Positions 8,857 through 17,474 of a stretch of DNA of 64,000 nt are shown here, one piece after another. Each line of letters starts with the position of its first letter. Within the stretch, counting starts at the first letter, position 1. The stretch spans positions 1 to 64,000 of the forward strand of contig CAJQIC010000009.1 in NCBI GenBank assembly GCA_905478335.1, given 5' to 3'. The notes below the pieces were generated by a model. It saw nothing but the letters and a program-made list of their open reading frames with translations, was not told the origin of the DNA and did not search any database. The position numbers and the translations under genes were made by a program. Source of the stretch: an uncultured Bacteroidia bacterium (GTDB taxonomy: Bacteria; Bacteroidota; Bacteroidia; NS11-12g; UBA9320).

Positions 8857-10077
8857 ATGGCTGTAGCAATTAAGTTACCTAAGATGAGTGACACCATGGA
8901 AGAGGGTGTAATCGTATCGTGGCAAGTAAAAGTAGGCGACGAAATTAAGTCTGGGGATATCCTTGCAGAGGTTGAAACCGACAAGGCTACAATGGACTTG
9001 GACAACTACGAAAAAGGTACTGTTCTGCATCTAAATGCAGAAGAAGGCGATACTATTCCTATTGACAGTGTTATTGCCATTGTTGGCACAAAAGGTGAAG
9101 ATTTCGCTGATTTACTAACCGCTGCCCCAGCCGTAAAAGAAGACGCTCCTGCTGAAGAAGAAGTTAAGACTCCTGAAGCACCAACAGCTCAACCAGCAGC
9201 TCCAATTGCTGCGCCTGTTGTGTCTTCGCCTTCAACTTCCAACGGTCGTGTATTAGCGTCTCCTTTAGCCAAAAAAATGGCAGCAGATAAAGGCCTTGAC
9301 ATTAACCAAATTAGTGGTTCAGGTGAAGGTGGACGCGTTGTAAAAAAAGACATTGAAAACTTTACGCCAAGTGTTGGATCTACGGTTACTGGAGTTGAAT
9401 CCTTTACCACGGTTCCTGTTTCGCAAATGCGTAAAACAATTGCAAGACGCTTAGGTGAAAGTAAGTTTACCGCGCCGCATTTCTACTTAACAATGGAAAT
9501 CCGAATGGATAACGCCATTGCGGCTAGAAAGCAAATGAATGAATACTCAGAGGTTAAAATCTCTATGAATGACGTAATTGTTAAAGCCGCATCCATTGCT
9601 TTACAACGTCATCCAAAAATAAACGCAGCATGGATGGGTGACCATATCCGCATGAACAACCATATCCACGTTGGGGTTGCTATGGCTGTTGACGAAGGGT
9701 TATTGGTACCTGTTGTCCGCTTTGCTGATTCAAAATCATTGTCTCAAATTTCGACTGAGGTAAAAGCTTACTCGGTAAAAGCCAAAGACAAAAAACTACA
9801 ACCAAGCGATTGGGAAGGAAACACATTCACCATTTCTAACTTGGGTATGTTTGGCATTGAAGAATTCACTGCCATCATCAATTCTCCAGATGCTTGTATC
9901 ATGGCAGTTGGAGCAGCAAAAGAAACGGTTGTTGTTGACAATGGCGAAATGAAAGTAGGTAACGTAATGAAGGTTACTTTATCATGCGACCACCGTGTTG
10001 TTGACGGCGTTGTAGGCTCTCAATTCTTGCAAACGTTTAAAGCGTTGATGGAGAATCCGGTGAAGTTACTTGTGTAG
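8857..10077 (+). CDS. Pyruvate dehydrogenase complex E2 (dihydrolipoamide acetyltransferase)
   Basis: 406 residues, with domains in order: one lipoyl domain (1-80) with the lipoylated lysine in EVETDKATM; an Ala/Pro/Glu linker (90-125); the E3/E1-binding domain (LASPLAKKMAADKGLDI to GGRVVKKDIENF, about 128-167); and the catalytic acyltransferase domain with LSCDHRVVDGVVG near the end, holding the catalytic His and Asp. The N-terminus (KLPKMSDTMEEG) is typical of pyruvate rather than 2-oxoglutarate E2. E1 and E3 genes are not adjacent. It is read as a single gene from its own -7 box. Confidence 0.92.
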   Translation: MAVAIKLPKMSDTMEEGVIVSWQVKVGDEIKSGDILAEVETDKATMDLDNYEKGTVLHLNAEEGDTIPIDSVIAIVGTKGEDFADLLTAAPAVKEDAPAEEEVKTPEAPTAQPAAPIAAPVVSSPSTSNGRVLASPLAKKMAADKGLDINQISGSGEGGRVVKKDIENFTPSVGSTVTGVESFTTVPVSQMRKTIARRLGESKFTAPHFYLTMEIRMDNAIAARKQMNEYSEVKISMNDVIVKAASIALQRHPKINAAWMGDHIRMNNHIHVGVAMAVDEGLLVPVVRFADSKSLSQISTEVKAYSVKAKDKKLQPSDWEGNTFTISNLGMFGIEEFTAIINSPDACIMAVGAAKETVVVDNGEMKVGNVMKVTLSCDHRVVDGVVGSQFLQTFKALMENPVKLLV

Positions 10078-10082
10078 GCGAT

Positions 10083-10128
10083 AGCTGCTAGCTGTTAGCT
10101 GTTAGCTGTTAGCTGTTAGCTGTTAGCT
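10083..10128. repeat. Heptamer tandem array (AGCTGTT)n
   Basis: About 6.6 copies of AGCTGTT (the first is AGCTGCT), beginning 6 bp after the E2 stop codon. The unit is not a multiple of three and the array is non-coding. The same heptamer and its inverse form the hairpin at 10290-10306. Confidence 0.9.
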
Positions 10129-10289
10129 AAAATCTCATTCTCAAATTCAAACATAAACTAATTGTATTTAGAGGGGCGGGTCATTAGACAAAACATTTCA
10201 TATTCCTTTTCGCCTCCGCCCTTTACCCTCAACCTCCATTCAACCAATGCCTAGGTTGGTTATTCCTGCATATTTGGCGTTATGTTGTT

Positions 10290-10306
10290 TAACAGCTACG
10301 CTGTTA
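10290..10306. repeat. Perfect hairpin TAACAGC-tac-GCTGTTA
   Basis: Seven-base arms with a three-base spacer. The right arm is a rotation of the AGCTGTT heptamer that forms the tandem array 160 bp upstream, so one unit has been placed next to its inverse. Confidence 0.7.
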
Positions 10307-10393
10307 GTCTTCTCAGTTCATTGTTTGAAGTTTTTTTCCTTTACACTCCAACCCCAACTCGACCTAACTTTATTTAGATGAGCGATCGCCAAG

Positions 10394-10414
10394 AGCCAAT
10401 AGACAAAAGCCAAT
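10394..10414. repeat. Degenerate heptamers AGCCAAT-AGACAAA-AGCCAAT
   Basis: Three consecutive seven-base units; the outer two are identical to the unit of the array at 49226-49267. Confidence 0.6.
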
Positions 10415-10473
10415 TCCCGAGATTCTCCTGTCGTCGAACCTGTGAATGACGCGGAGCATAATCCTTCAAACCT

Positions 10474-11592
10474 TTACCCCCTCTTGGCCCAAATCTTTGT
10501 CATAAGAGTCAAGAATAACGCTAGACCTCCAACGATACCAAAAATAAGTACAACTACGGCTAGGGTTTCTTGACCACTGCACGACAACTCGCAGGCCAAT
10601 ATCGCTGTTAAGTACAATATTATAGCCAGCAAAGCCAGTGCTAAAATGGTTAATAGAATGTTTAGAAGAACCTCTTCGGTCTTGGGTTTTTCAAATTCAA
10701 CAATGTTACTATTTTGAGGAACGTTAGTATTGACGGTTAATACATTCGTAATACTTGCACCAACTGAGTCTGAATTAGATTCCTGACTTGAGATATTACC
10801 GAAAGAGGTGAGAAGAGCCAATGTAATGGTTCCAAAAACTAAGTCTTGAATTTTACGTCGCAGCAGACTCGATCTAAACAATTTGAGTTTACTTTTCTTA
10901 CTTGGATAGGCCAGTATGTTCAAGGCTAGAACAACTGATAATATAGCAGTAGTTTTGGCTGAAATAACGTATCCAACGTCTGCTGCCAGCGCCCCCAATT
11001 GCAGACCTATTAATCCTAAAAATACACGAGAAGCAATCAGCATGCCTCGTGCCAACTTCTTATTCTTCTTCGCCCATTCAACATGTTTGCGCAGTTTACC
11101 TCGACCAAGTAACATGAATAATGATATATAGCTTGTTATTGCTGCTGTACCTGCAAGGATCAAACTATTCTTATTTTTCGAGCCATAGTTGGTTACAGTT
11201 GTTTCTTTTGTTTTGGCTCTTGGCGGATGCAGAACATCAATCTCATCAAATTTTGCTTTAGTGTCGCTTGTTCTAATTCTTTTAATTGGATGTTCCGCAG
11301 AAATAGGTTCAAGATGCTTATTAACTTGCAAAACAGGCTGGTACGTATTCTTAAGAGATTGTTGAATTGAGGTCAACTCGCTTAATCCATAAGCGGAATC
11401 TTTCCCCTTCCAAGTTGACACAATATTGTTTGGTAGCCGGCCATGAAAGGGTCTTATAGAATTTACTTTAACGTTTTGATGTTTTTTGGAACCCACCCTA
11501 ATTGTAAGGTGTCCATACCTTCTTTGTGTGCAAGAACTAACAACAATACATACTAATAAAAGAACACTGATTGATAATTGGCTTAGTTTCAT
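10474..11592 (-). CDS. Unknown lipoprotein with several membrane helices
   Basis: 372 residues, not recognised. It starts with a lipoprotein signal (VVSSC, Cys21), then a soluble ~110-residue stretch rich in Lys/Arg and Ser/Thr. Hydrophobic segments follow at about 145-162, 185-205, 210-228, 248-265, 310-335 and 345-365. A signal-peptidase II site followed by multiple transmembrane helices is an odd combination. Its neighbourhood is the most repeat-rich part of the window. No function is proposed. Confidence 0.65.
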   Translation of the reverse strand: MKLSQLSISVLLLVCIVVSSCTQRRYGHLTIRVGSKKHQNVKVNSIRPFHGRLPNNIVSTWKGKDSAYGLSELTSIQQSLKNTYQPVLQVNKHLEPISAEHPIKRIRTSDTKAKFDEIDVLHPPRAKTKETTVTNYGSKNKNSLILAGTAAITSYISLFMLLGRGKLRKHVEWAKKNKKLARGMLIASRVFLGLIGLQLGALAADVGYVISAKTTAILSVVLALNILAYPSKKSKLKLFRSSLLRRKIQDLVFGTITLALLTSFGNISSQESNSDSVGASITNVLTVNTNVPQNSNIVEFEKPKTEEVLLNILLTILALALLAIILYLTAILACELSCSGQETLAVVVLIFGIVGGLALFLTLMTKIWAKRG

Positions 11593-11954
11593 GTCTAAAT
11601 TGTCTTTTGTAGATTACAATGAACCTTGTCCCTTTTGAATGGTAATGGTCATTAAGCTCAAAGGTGCTTTACTTGTGTCTCTCAAAATGATTGAATATTT
11701 CCATTCGGCAAGTTAAGTTACTTCAATCTTACTTTCTCGCTACATATTAAATCGGACTTATCAAATAATGCCAATTACACCCTTGTACATGAGTTAATTT
11801 ACAAATACCGATAATTAGCAGGCCGCATTTGTTCTAAATTAGTTAAAACAGTTAATTACTGTATTGATTTAGTCGTGGTTTCGTTGGATACTGTTTCCGT
11901 GTAAACAGGAATCAGCTGCGCTCCGAATGAATTACTGAACAGCTCCAACTAGGC
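11593..11954. other. Gene-free stretch upstream of the unknown lipoprotein gene
   Basis: AT-rich DNA between the start of the minus-strand lipoprotein gene and the repeat island at 11955-12135. I see no gene, hairpin or clear -7 box in it. It should contain that gene's promoter. Confidence 0.4.
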
Positions 11955-12053
11955 TCTTCAATCCTTCAGACATTGATTTTTAGCCACTTGCCACTAGGAA
12001 TTAGGAGTTAGGAGTTAGTTCACGAAGAAAAGAGAATATAGAACATAGAGAAT
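11955..12053. repeat. Mosaic of short phased repeats with different units
   Basis: Successive short arrays: CTTCAATC/CTTCAGAC (11955-11970), GCCACTT x2 (11983-11996), AGGAATT/AGGAGTT/AGGAGTT (11996-12016) and AGAAAAG/AGAATAT/AGAACAT/AGAGAAT (12026-12053). The unit changes while the seven-base length is mostly kept. Confidence 0.75.
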
Positions 12054-12065
12054 CGACCGTCAATT

Positions 12066-12135
12066 CCTTCAGCCCTTCAATCCTTCAATCCTTCAATCCT
12101 TCAATCCTTCAGACATTCAGACATTCAGACATTCG
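12066..12135. repeat. Octamer tandem array (CCTTCAAT / CATTCAGA)
   Basis: About 8.7 consecutive octamers: CCTTCAGC, four CCTTCAAT, CCTTCAGA, two CATTCAGA and a partial unit. It ends 3 bp from the stop codon of the M1 peptidase gene. Confidence 0.9.
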
Positions 12136-12138
12136 CCC

Positions 12139-15100
12139 CTAACCTCCCTGGGCTAACTTAAATATATCACTCATACTCTTATCCTGCATAAAGTTGAAGT
12201 TTAACTTGAACGTTATGCGTTGACCTAAGTCCTCAATCCCTTGAAGCTTTTGTGCTTCTTTGATCATATTCGAGCTAAATAAAGGCACGTAAATCTCGAT
12301 GAAATCAGGTATCACTTTTACAGCTAATCCACCATTGTAAATAAAAGGCTCTCCTTTTTCAACATTTGGCAAATCCTTCATGTCGTTAAAAGTAAAAGCA
12401 TCAAAATATACACCAAGTGGCAACTTTAATGGCAAATCGGATTTTAAGTTAACCGCCAACGTCCATTGGCTAATATTGGCAAATGTGCCAGGCTCTTTCA
12501 AAAACACGTCGTTCTCTATAACTTGCTGGCTAAACAATCCATCCGTAGCGCCTCTTCCCATAAGGATTTGATCATACGTATAATCCCACTTCCCTGCGCC
12601 AGACTCCATTCTATAGTGGTACAGGCCATTTTCCGCTTCATCCAAAAATGTTCCACCAAAAACCCTGATATCCAATCCTTTACCTTTTAATTTATAGGTA
12701 ATACGTTTCTTATATTCGAGGTTCAACTTGACGTAATTGTCGCCCACTGTTGAGGTAGACAACATATTGGATGAGGTATCAACAACGTGTATGACATTCG
12801 AAGGCATTCCCATCTCCAAGCGCACCGTCCATTGTGATGGATTAATCGTTTTCGCATTTTCAAATCGATACTCGGCCTGAATAAATTTATCTCCTAATTG
12901 CTCGATAACCGTTCGTCGCCCATAGGCCGTTCCAGAATCCTGCAATAAACTATTGATAGACGCGTCTTGATCGAAGTTTGGCGTAAATGATAGTAGCGTT
13001 GACCGTAACGTTAGCCTTGAAGAAATCGGACTGCGTTTATCCGGATTTCTGAAATCAAGTTTAACATACGGCACAATTCGATTGTAACTATATTTTGCAT
13101 CGTCAAAAGCAAATCGAGAACCTTTTACGCCAATCTCAAAAGCACTTAATGCTTTATTCTGTGCCTTCATGTAATGCACATTGGCATACCCATTTACGTC
13201 ACCCGTATTGGGGCTATACAATGGACTTGCCGAAAAGCCAAAATTACGTCTCGGTGTTACCACATTGTTTAACCATAAACCAAACATCATTTTATTGTGG
13301 ATGTTGTAACCGATCAGCGGAAGTACGTTTAATGACGTTCGATTCGGCTCGTGTATAACCGACATAAACTTAACTTCTAGCGGTTCAACCTTTTTAAATA
13401 TTCCTCCGGTTCTAATGGTGTTATTTTGACGGTTTACCTCTGGCATCGTTACATGCGGATCTATTTTAACAACGTCAAAAACGCCCTCAGGCATCTCCAT
13501 AAACAACTCGCCTTCTCCTCCTTGAACCCATATACTTTCCATCATCTCACCGTCTTTGAAGAATCCAACTTCAAATGGCGCAGCCACTCCTCCATTGTTT
13601 TGAACAAACAACTTTCCGTCTTCAATGCGATTCATGGCATAGTCGATATGCGCCTCAGAACCAATTAATCCTTTAAAAAACCAGTTTAAATTTTCTCCTG
13701 ACACACGTTCAAAAACATCTTGAATATCGCCAGGCAACGGGTGCTTAAACTTCCATTCGTTAAAGAGTGCTTTAAAACACGCGTCCACCCCGTCTTGGCT
13801 TAGATAATCTCTTAAATACGCAAACGCATCAGAACCTTTGCCATAAACAATAAGTCCGTAATTCATGTTGGTTAACGCAGCGCTCTTCTCTCCTACCGCT
13901 TGGTGCATCTCTGATGACTCAATCTGTCGGTACCCAAGAGACATGGCTGAACTGTTAAAACCACCTTCATTGAACTTGCGATTTTTCAGCTGAGCTGCCG
14001 GTTTTTCTTTACCGCCATGTATGGCTTCATGTTCGAAATAAGAATTTATTGATTCATCCATCCAAGGATATAAGCGTTCGTTGTTTGCCAAAATCCCATA
14101 AAACCAGTTATGACCAACTTCGTGCACGATAACTTCTTTTCCAAGACTTGCAACAACCGTAATCATTGGATATTCCATTCCACCACCTGCTTTAAGTGCG
14201 CCTTTAACCAAGGTGCAGTGGCTATACGGGTAATAACCACAATGGTCGGAATAGTAATTTAGAGCTGTTTTAATATCGTCTGTGTAATTCAAATTTGTTT
14301 GGTCAGCAAACACATATGCTTTCACTACCTGACCATTGGAAAGTGTTACATCTTCCTGTTTGACATTAAACCTTTTATCGGCAAACCAAGCAAAATCATG
14401 AACATTGTCTTGCACATAGGTTATGGTCTTTTTCTCATCGGCAGTAGGCAACTTTTTTTTGCCTCGAATGGGATTGTTTGTTCTATCAAGTAAAAAATCG
14501 TGCTCCTCTTGTTCTTGCAGTTCTCCTGTTGCAGCCACTACATAATTATCTGGAACAGTAATCTTGACTTCAAATTTGCCAAACTCTGAATAAAACTCCC
14601 CTTGATTCAGATATGGCATTGGGTTCCATCCATTCACATCATAAACAGAAGGTTTAGGGTACCATTGGGTGATCTGATAACTTTGTCCTACGTGGCCAAA
14701 CCGGCTAAAACTTCCTGGAATTTTAACAAAAAATGGCGTTGTAATTTCAACGGATTCACCAGGTTTTAGGTCCCTGTTTAACGTGATTACAGCAATGTCA
14801 ATTTGATTGTTATAGTAAGACCAAGTTGCCTTTTTCCCATTTACCTTAAAATCTAACCGATCAATATATCCGCGAAGCGAGTCATCAGCGAAATGAAACT
14901 TGGTCGACCCATTAGCTACTTGCTGAATAGCAAAATCAGTCAAATCGTCCTTGTATGCATTGGGCCAAATATGAAAATACATCTTGGTTAATGTGTTTGG
15001 ACTGTTATTGGTATATACAAATCGAGCATCACCAGATAAGGTGTGTGCCTTATCATCTAGACTAACATTGATGTAGTAATCACAGCTTTGTTGCCAATCC

Positions 15101-15177
15101 GCTTGTCGAATTTTAGGTTGTGCCGAAACAAAAACAGCAAGACAAATTGAAAGGGTGGTAGTAAATCCAGATTTCAT
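12139..15177 (-). CDS. M1 family metallopeptidase (aminopeptidase N-like), secreted
   Basis: About 1,012 residues from the ATG at 15177. This start is preferred to 15219 because the signal peptide (MKSGFTTTLSICLAVFVSAQ) begins there. The M1 catalytic region is intact: the substrate loop GGGMEYP (near residue 330), zinc site HEVGHNWF (near 350), then DESINSYFEHE with the third zinc ligand Glu. The long C-terminal third carries beta-strand-rich sequence (VYFDAFTFND, FIEIYVPLFSS, ITFKLNFNFMQ), so it could be a membrane-associated barrel-like domain; that is tentative. It ends next to an octamer array. Confidence 0.88.
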   Translation of the reverse strand: MKSGFTTTLSICLAVFVSAQPKIRQADWQQSCDYYINVSLDDKAHTLSGDARFVYTNNSPNTLTKMYFHIWPNAYKDDLTDFAIQQVANGSTKFHFADDSLRGYIDRLDFKVNGKKATWSYYNNQIDIAVITLNRDLKPGESVEITTPFFVKIPGSFSRFGHVGQSYQITQWYPKPSVYDVNGWNPMPYLNQGEFYSEFGKFEVKITVPDNYVVAATGELQEQEEHDFLLDRTNNPIRGKKKLPTADEKKTITYVQDNVHDFAWFADKRFNVKQEDVTLSNGQVVKAYVFADQTNLNYTDDIKTALNYYSDHCGYYPYSHCTLVKGALKAGGGMEYPMITVVASLGKEVIVHEVGHNWFYGILANNERLYPWMDESINSYFEHEAIHGGKEKPAAQLKNRKFNEGGFNSSAMSLGYRQIESSEMHQAVGEKSAALTNMNYGLIVYGKGSDAFAYLRDYLSQDGVDACFKALFNEWKFKHPLPGDIQDVFERVSGENLNWFFKGLIGSEAHIDYAMNRIEDGKLFVQNNGGVAAPFEVGFFKDGEMMESIWVQGGEGELFMEMPEGVFDVVKIDPHVTMPEVNRQNNTIRTGGIFKKVEPLEVKFMSVIHEPNRTSLNVLPLIGYNIHNKMMFGLWLNNVVTPRRNFGFSASPLYSPNTGDVNGYANVHYMKAQNKALSAFEIGVKGSRFAFDDAKYSYNRIVPYVKLDFRNPDKRSPISSRLTLRSTLLSFTPNFDQDASINSLLQDSGTAYGRRTVIEQLGDKFIQAEYRFENAKTINPSQWTVRLEMGMPSNVIHVVDTSSNMLSTSTVGDNYVKLNLEYKKRITYKLKGKGLDIRVFGGTFLDEAENGLYHYRMESGAGKWDYTYDQILMGRGATDGLFSQQVIENDVFLKEPGTFANISQWTLAVNLKSDLPLKLPLGVYFDAFTFNDMKDLPNVEKGEPFIYNGGLAVKVIPDFIEIYVPLFSSNMIKEAQKLQGIEDLGQRITFKLNFNFMQDKSMSDIFKLAQGG

Positions 15178-15247
15178 CGCTAAAAATTTTGTGGGAAAAT
15201 TAAAGATAAAAGCGCTCAATTGTTCCGCATGTTTTGCACGTTTTGTC

Positions 15248-15255
15248 TAGCTTTG
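15248..15255 (+). promoter_or_regulatory. -7 box TAGCTTTG of the TPR-comA operon
   Basis: Exact TAnnTTTG match 16 bases before the ATG at 15272, in the 94-bp gap between divergent genes. Confidence 0.5.
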
Positions 15256-15271
15256 TACAAACACGACCAGT

Positions 15272-16678
15272 ATGGACGGAGAGGAAATAACGGACGGGGA
15301 GTTAAAAGACCTCATCAAACGGTTTGAGATAAATTATTCAGAGGGCGAATACGACTATTACACACCTGAGAATTTAAATCACATTATCGATTACTATATT
15401 GACAAACCAAACTACAAAACCGCATTAAAAGTTGCCCAAGTTGGCATTGACCAACATCCATTCGACGCTTCGTTTTACTCCAAAAAATCTTTCATTAATA
15501 CCATTACGGACAACACAGATTTAGCATTACAGCTAGTTGATGTGGCCCTTGATTTAGACCCAAATAATCCAGATTATCTGGCTCAGAAAGGAAGTATTTT
15601 AGAATTGATGAACAGACCTTTGGAGGCCTTGGAGCAGTTTGACCTGGCCCTTGAACATGGCGCTGAGCATAATGACGTTTTGGTGTTAAAGATGTTTGTC
15701 TACTTCAACATAGGCAACCCTTCTTTGGCCATTAATATGATTGAGCAAATATTTAGTCGCAAGGTTGAAGAAGATAGATTGATTTTAGAATCACATTTTT
15801 GCCTTCAGCTTATGGATGCCTACGAAGAAGGCATCCGCATATTTGAATCATACCTTGACACAGACCCTTACCACGAAGTGGTTTGGCTGACCTTAGGACA
15901 AATGTATGTTGCTGTTGATGCGTATGACAAAGCACTAAGTGCATTCGAATTTGCCATTGCTATTGATGATGAATATGCTGAAGCTTATTTTGAAAAAGGC
16001 CAATGCCTCATTGAGACTAACGACTATGTTGAGGCATCAAAAAGTTTTGATGAATATATCAAGTTAGAAGGCCCAGACCAATTTGCCTATGTCAATTTAG
16101 GCGATTGTTACAAAGCTATGCACCGAATCTCCAAAAGTCGGATGTACTACAAACTCGCCTTAAAAATTGACCCAAAATTCGGGCACGCTTGGTACGGATT
16201 AGGACAAACCTATGTAATGGAAGACAACCATCACGAGGCGCTGACTTTTCTAAAAAAGGCCAATAACATTTTGCCAGATGATGAATACATCTTACTAGAA
16301 ATGGTTAAAACGCAAATCACCATTGGACAGGTAGATGAAGCGAGAAAAACACTTGAAGACATGCGCACAACGATTCCTTACAGAGAGTCTGTTTGGTTGT
16401 TGTTGGCCAGTCTGCACGAGCAATATGGGCAAACCGATGACGCCATTGCCACACTTTACGAAGGATTAAAAATCATTACCCAGAGCGCTAAAATTATGTA
16501 CAAACTGGCTGCATACTGTTTTATTGCAGAACGCAGCGAGGAGGCATATGACCGACTGACTGACGCGTTATTGTTGGACTACAGTGCACATGAATTGTTG
16601 TTTGTTGATGCACCGCATCTAGAAAACAACCAAGCCGTTCGTGACGTGATTGACTTATATAGAAACGACAACGATTAA
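15272..16678 (+). CDS. Tetratricopeptide repeat protein
   Basis: 468 residues without a signal peptide or membrane helix, so probably cytoplasmic. At least eight TPR-like helix pairs run from about residue 45 to 440, for example DPNNPDYLAQKGSILELMNR, EYAEAYFEKGQCLIETNDY and DPKFGHAWYGLGQTYVMED. The N-terminus is acidic. TPR arrays mediate protein contacts and no enzymatic motif is present. It lies 10 bp upstream of comA and is likely co-transcribed with it. Similar TPR genes sit in this position in other Bacteroidota as far as I recall, but I cannot confirm that here. Confidence 0.85.
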   Translation: MDGEEITDGELKDLIKRFEINYSEGEYDYYTPENLNHIIDYYIDKPNYKTALKVAQVGIDQHPFDASFYSKKSFINTITDNTDLALQLVDVALDLDPNNPDYLAQKGSILELMNRPLEALEQFDLALEHGAEHNDVLVLKMFVYFNIGNPSLAINMIEQIFSRKVEEDRLILESHFCLQLMDAYEEGIRIFESYLDTDPYHEVVWLTLGQMYVAVDAYDKALSAFEFAIAIDDEYAEAYFEKGQCLIETNDYVEASKSFDEYIKLEGPDQFAYVNLGDCYKAMHRISKSRMYYKLALKIDPKFGHAWYGLGQTYVMEDNHHEALTFLKKANNILPDDEYILLEMVKTQITIGQVDEARKTLEDMRTTIPYRESVWLLLASLHEQYGQTDDAIATLYEGLKIITQSAKIMYKLAAYCFIAERSEEAYDRLTDALLLDYSAHELLFVDAPHLENNQAVRDVIDLYRNDND

Positions 16679-16688
16679 AAGATTAGAA

Positions 16689-17456
16689 ATGAATAAAACA
16701 TACAATTACCAACTTCCACAATTACCCGAGAGAACTATTAAGCCTCGTGAAAAAGGAATGACTATGGTAATGGATAAGGGCTTAAGCCTAAGAGAAGCAG
16801 AAGACTTCTTATCGATGACTGAACAGTATGTAGACGTAATTAAATTGGGTTTTGGAACATCTATCGTGTCTCCAAACTTGAAAGAAAAAATTGCTTTATA
16901 CAAAGAAGCAGGGATACCTGTTTATTTTGGAGGAACTCTTTTTGAGGCCTTTTTGGTGCGAAACAAGTTGGACGACTACCTGAAATACCTTGACAAATAC
17001 GACATTCAGCATATTGAAGTAAGTGACGGTAGTATTGAAATATCTCAAGACGAGAAATGTGAATATATCTCACGATTATCAAAGGACTTCACCGTATTGT
17101 CTGAAGTAGGATCTAAAGATGCAGAGAAAATCATCCCTCCATATAAATGGATTGCTATGATGAAAGCGGAACTTGAAGCTGGAGCTTGGAAAGTTATTGC
17201 AGAGGCACGCGAAAGCGGTACAGTTGGTATTTTTAGAAAATCTGGAGAAGTTAGATCAGGTCTGGTAGAAGAGATTTTGACACAAATTCCTCAAGAGAAA
17301 ATTTTATGGGAAGCCCCGCAAAAAGTACAACAACTCTGGTTTATCAAGTTATATGGTAGTAATGTAAGCTTAGGCAACATTGCACCAAACGAGGTAATAC
17401 CGCTCGAGACTTTGAGAATTGGTTTGCGTGGAGACACGTTTAACTTTTTCTTATAA
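16689..17456 (+). CDS. comA: Phosphosulfolactate synthase ComA
   Basis: 255 residues from the ATG at 16689; an upstream in-frame ATG at 16650 lies inside the TPR gene. The TIM-barrel family adds sulfite to phosphoenolpyruvate to give phosphosulfolactate. Supporting segments are TMVMDKGLSL, VDVIKLGFGTS, IPVYFGGTLFEAF, IEVSDGSI, LSEVGSKD, KVIAEARESGTVGIF, ILWEAPQK and LETLRIGLRGDTF. In methanogens this starts coenzyme M synthesis. In Bacteroidota a sulfonate product such as sulfolactate or sulfonolipid precursors is more likely, but no later-step gene is in the window. Confidence 0.9.
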   Translation: MNKTYNYQLPQLPERTIKPREKGMTMVMDKGLSLREAEDFLSMTEQYVDVIKLGFGTSIVSPNLKEKIALYKEAGIPVYFGGTLFEAFLVRNKLDDYLKYLDKYDIQHIEVSDGSIEISQDEKCEYISRLSKDFTVLSEVGSKDAEKIIPPYKWIAMMKAELEAGAWKVIAEARESGTVGIFRKSGEVRSGLVEEILTQIPQEKILWEAPQKVQQLWFIKLYGSNVSLGNIAPNEVIPLETLRIGLRGDTFNFFL

Positions 17457-17474
17457 AAGCTGTATTTTTAATCC

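Larger units (their letters stand above)
10129..10473. other. Gene-free stretch with two hairpins and degenerate heptamers
   Basis: No convincing gene. I see the inverted repeat AACCAA-tgcctagg-TTGGTT at 10242-10261, the perfect hairpin TAACAGC-tac-GCTGTTA at 10290-10306, and three phased heptamers AGCCAAT/AGACAAA/AGCCAAT at 10394-10414. It ends at the stop of the unknown lipoprotein gene at 10474. None of the hairpins has a U-tract typical of a terminator. Confidence 0.6.

Noticed and set aside
10083-12135. Tandem arrays as a possible CRISPR
   Set aside because: Units are 7-8 bp with no spacers and no cas gene is present.
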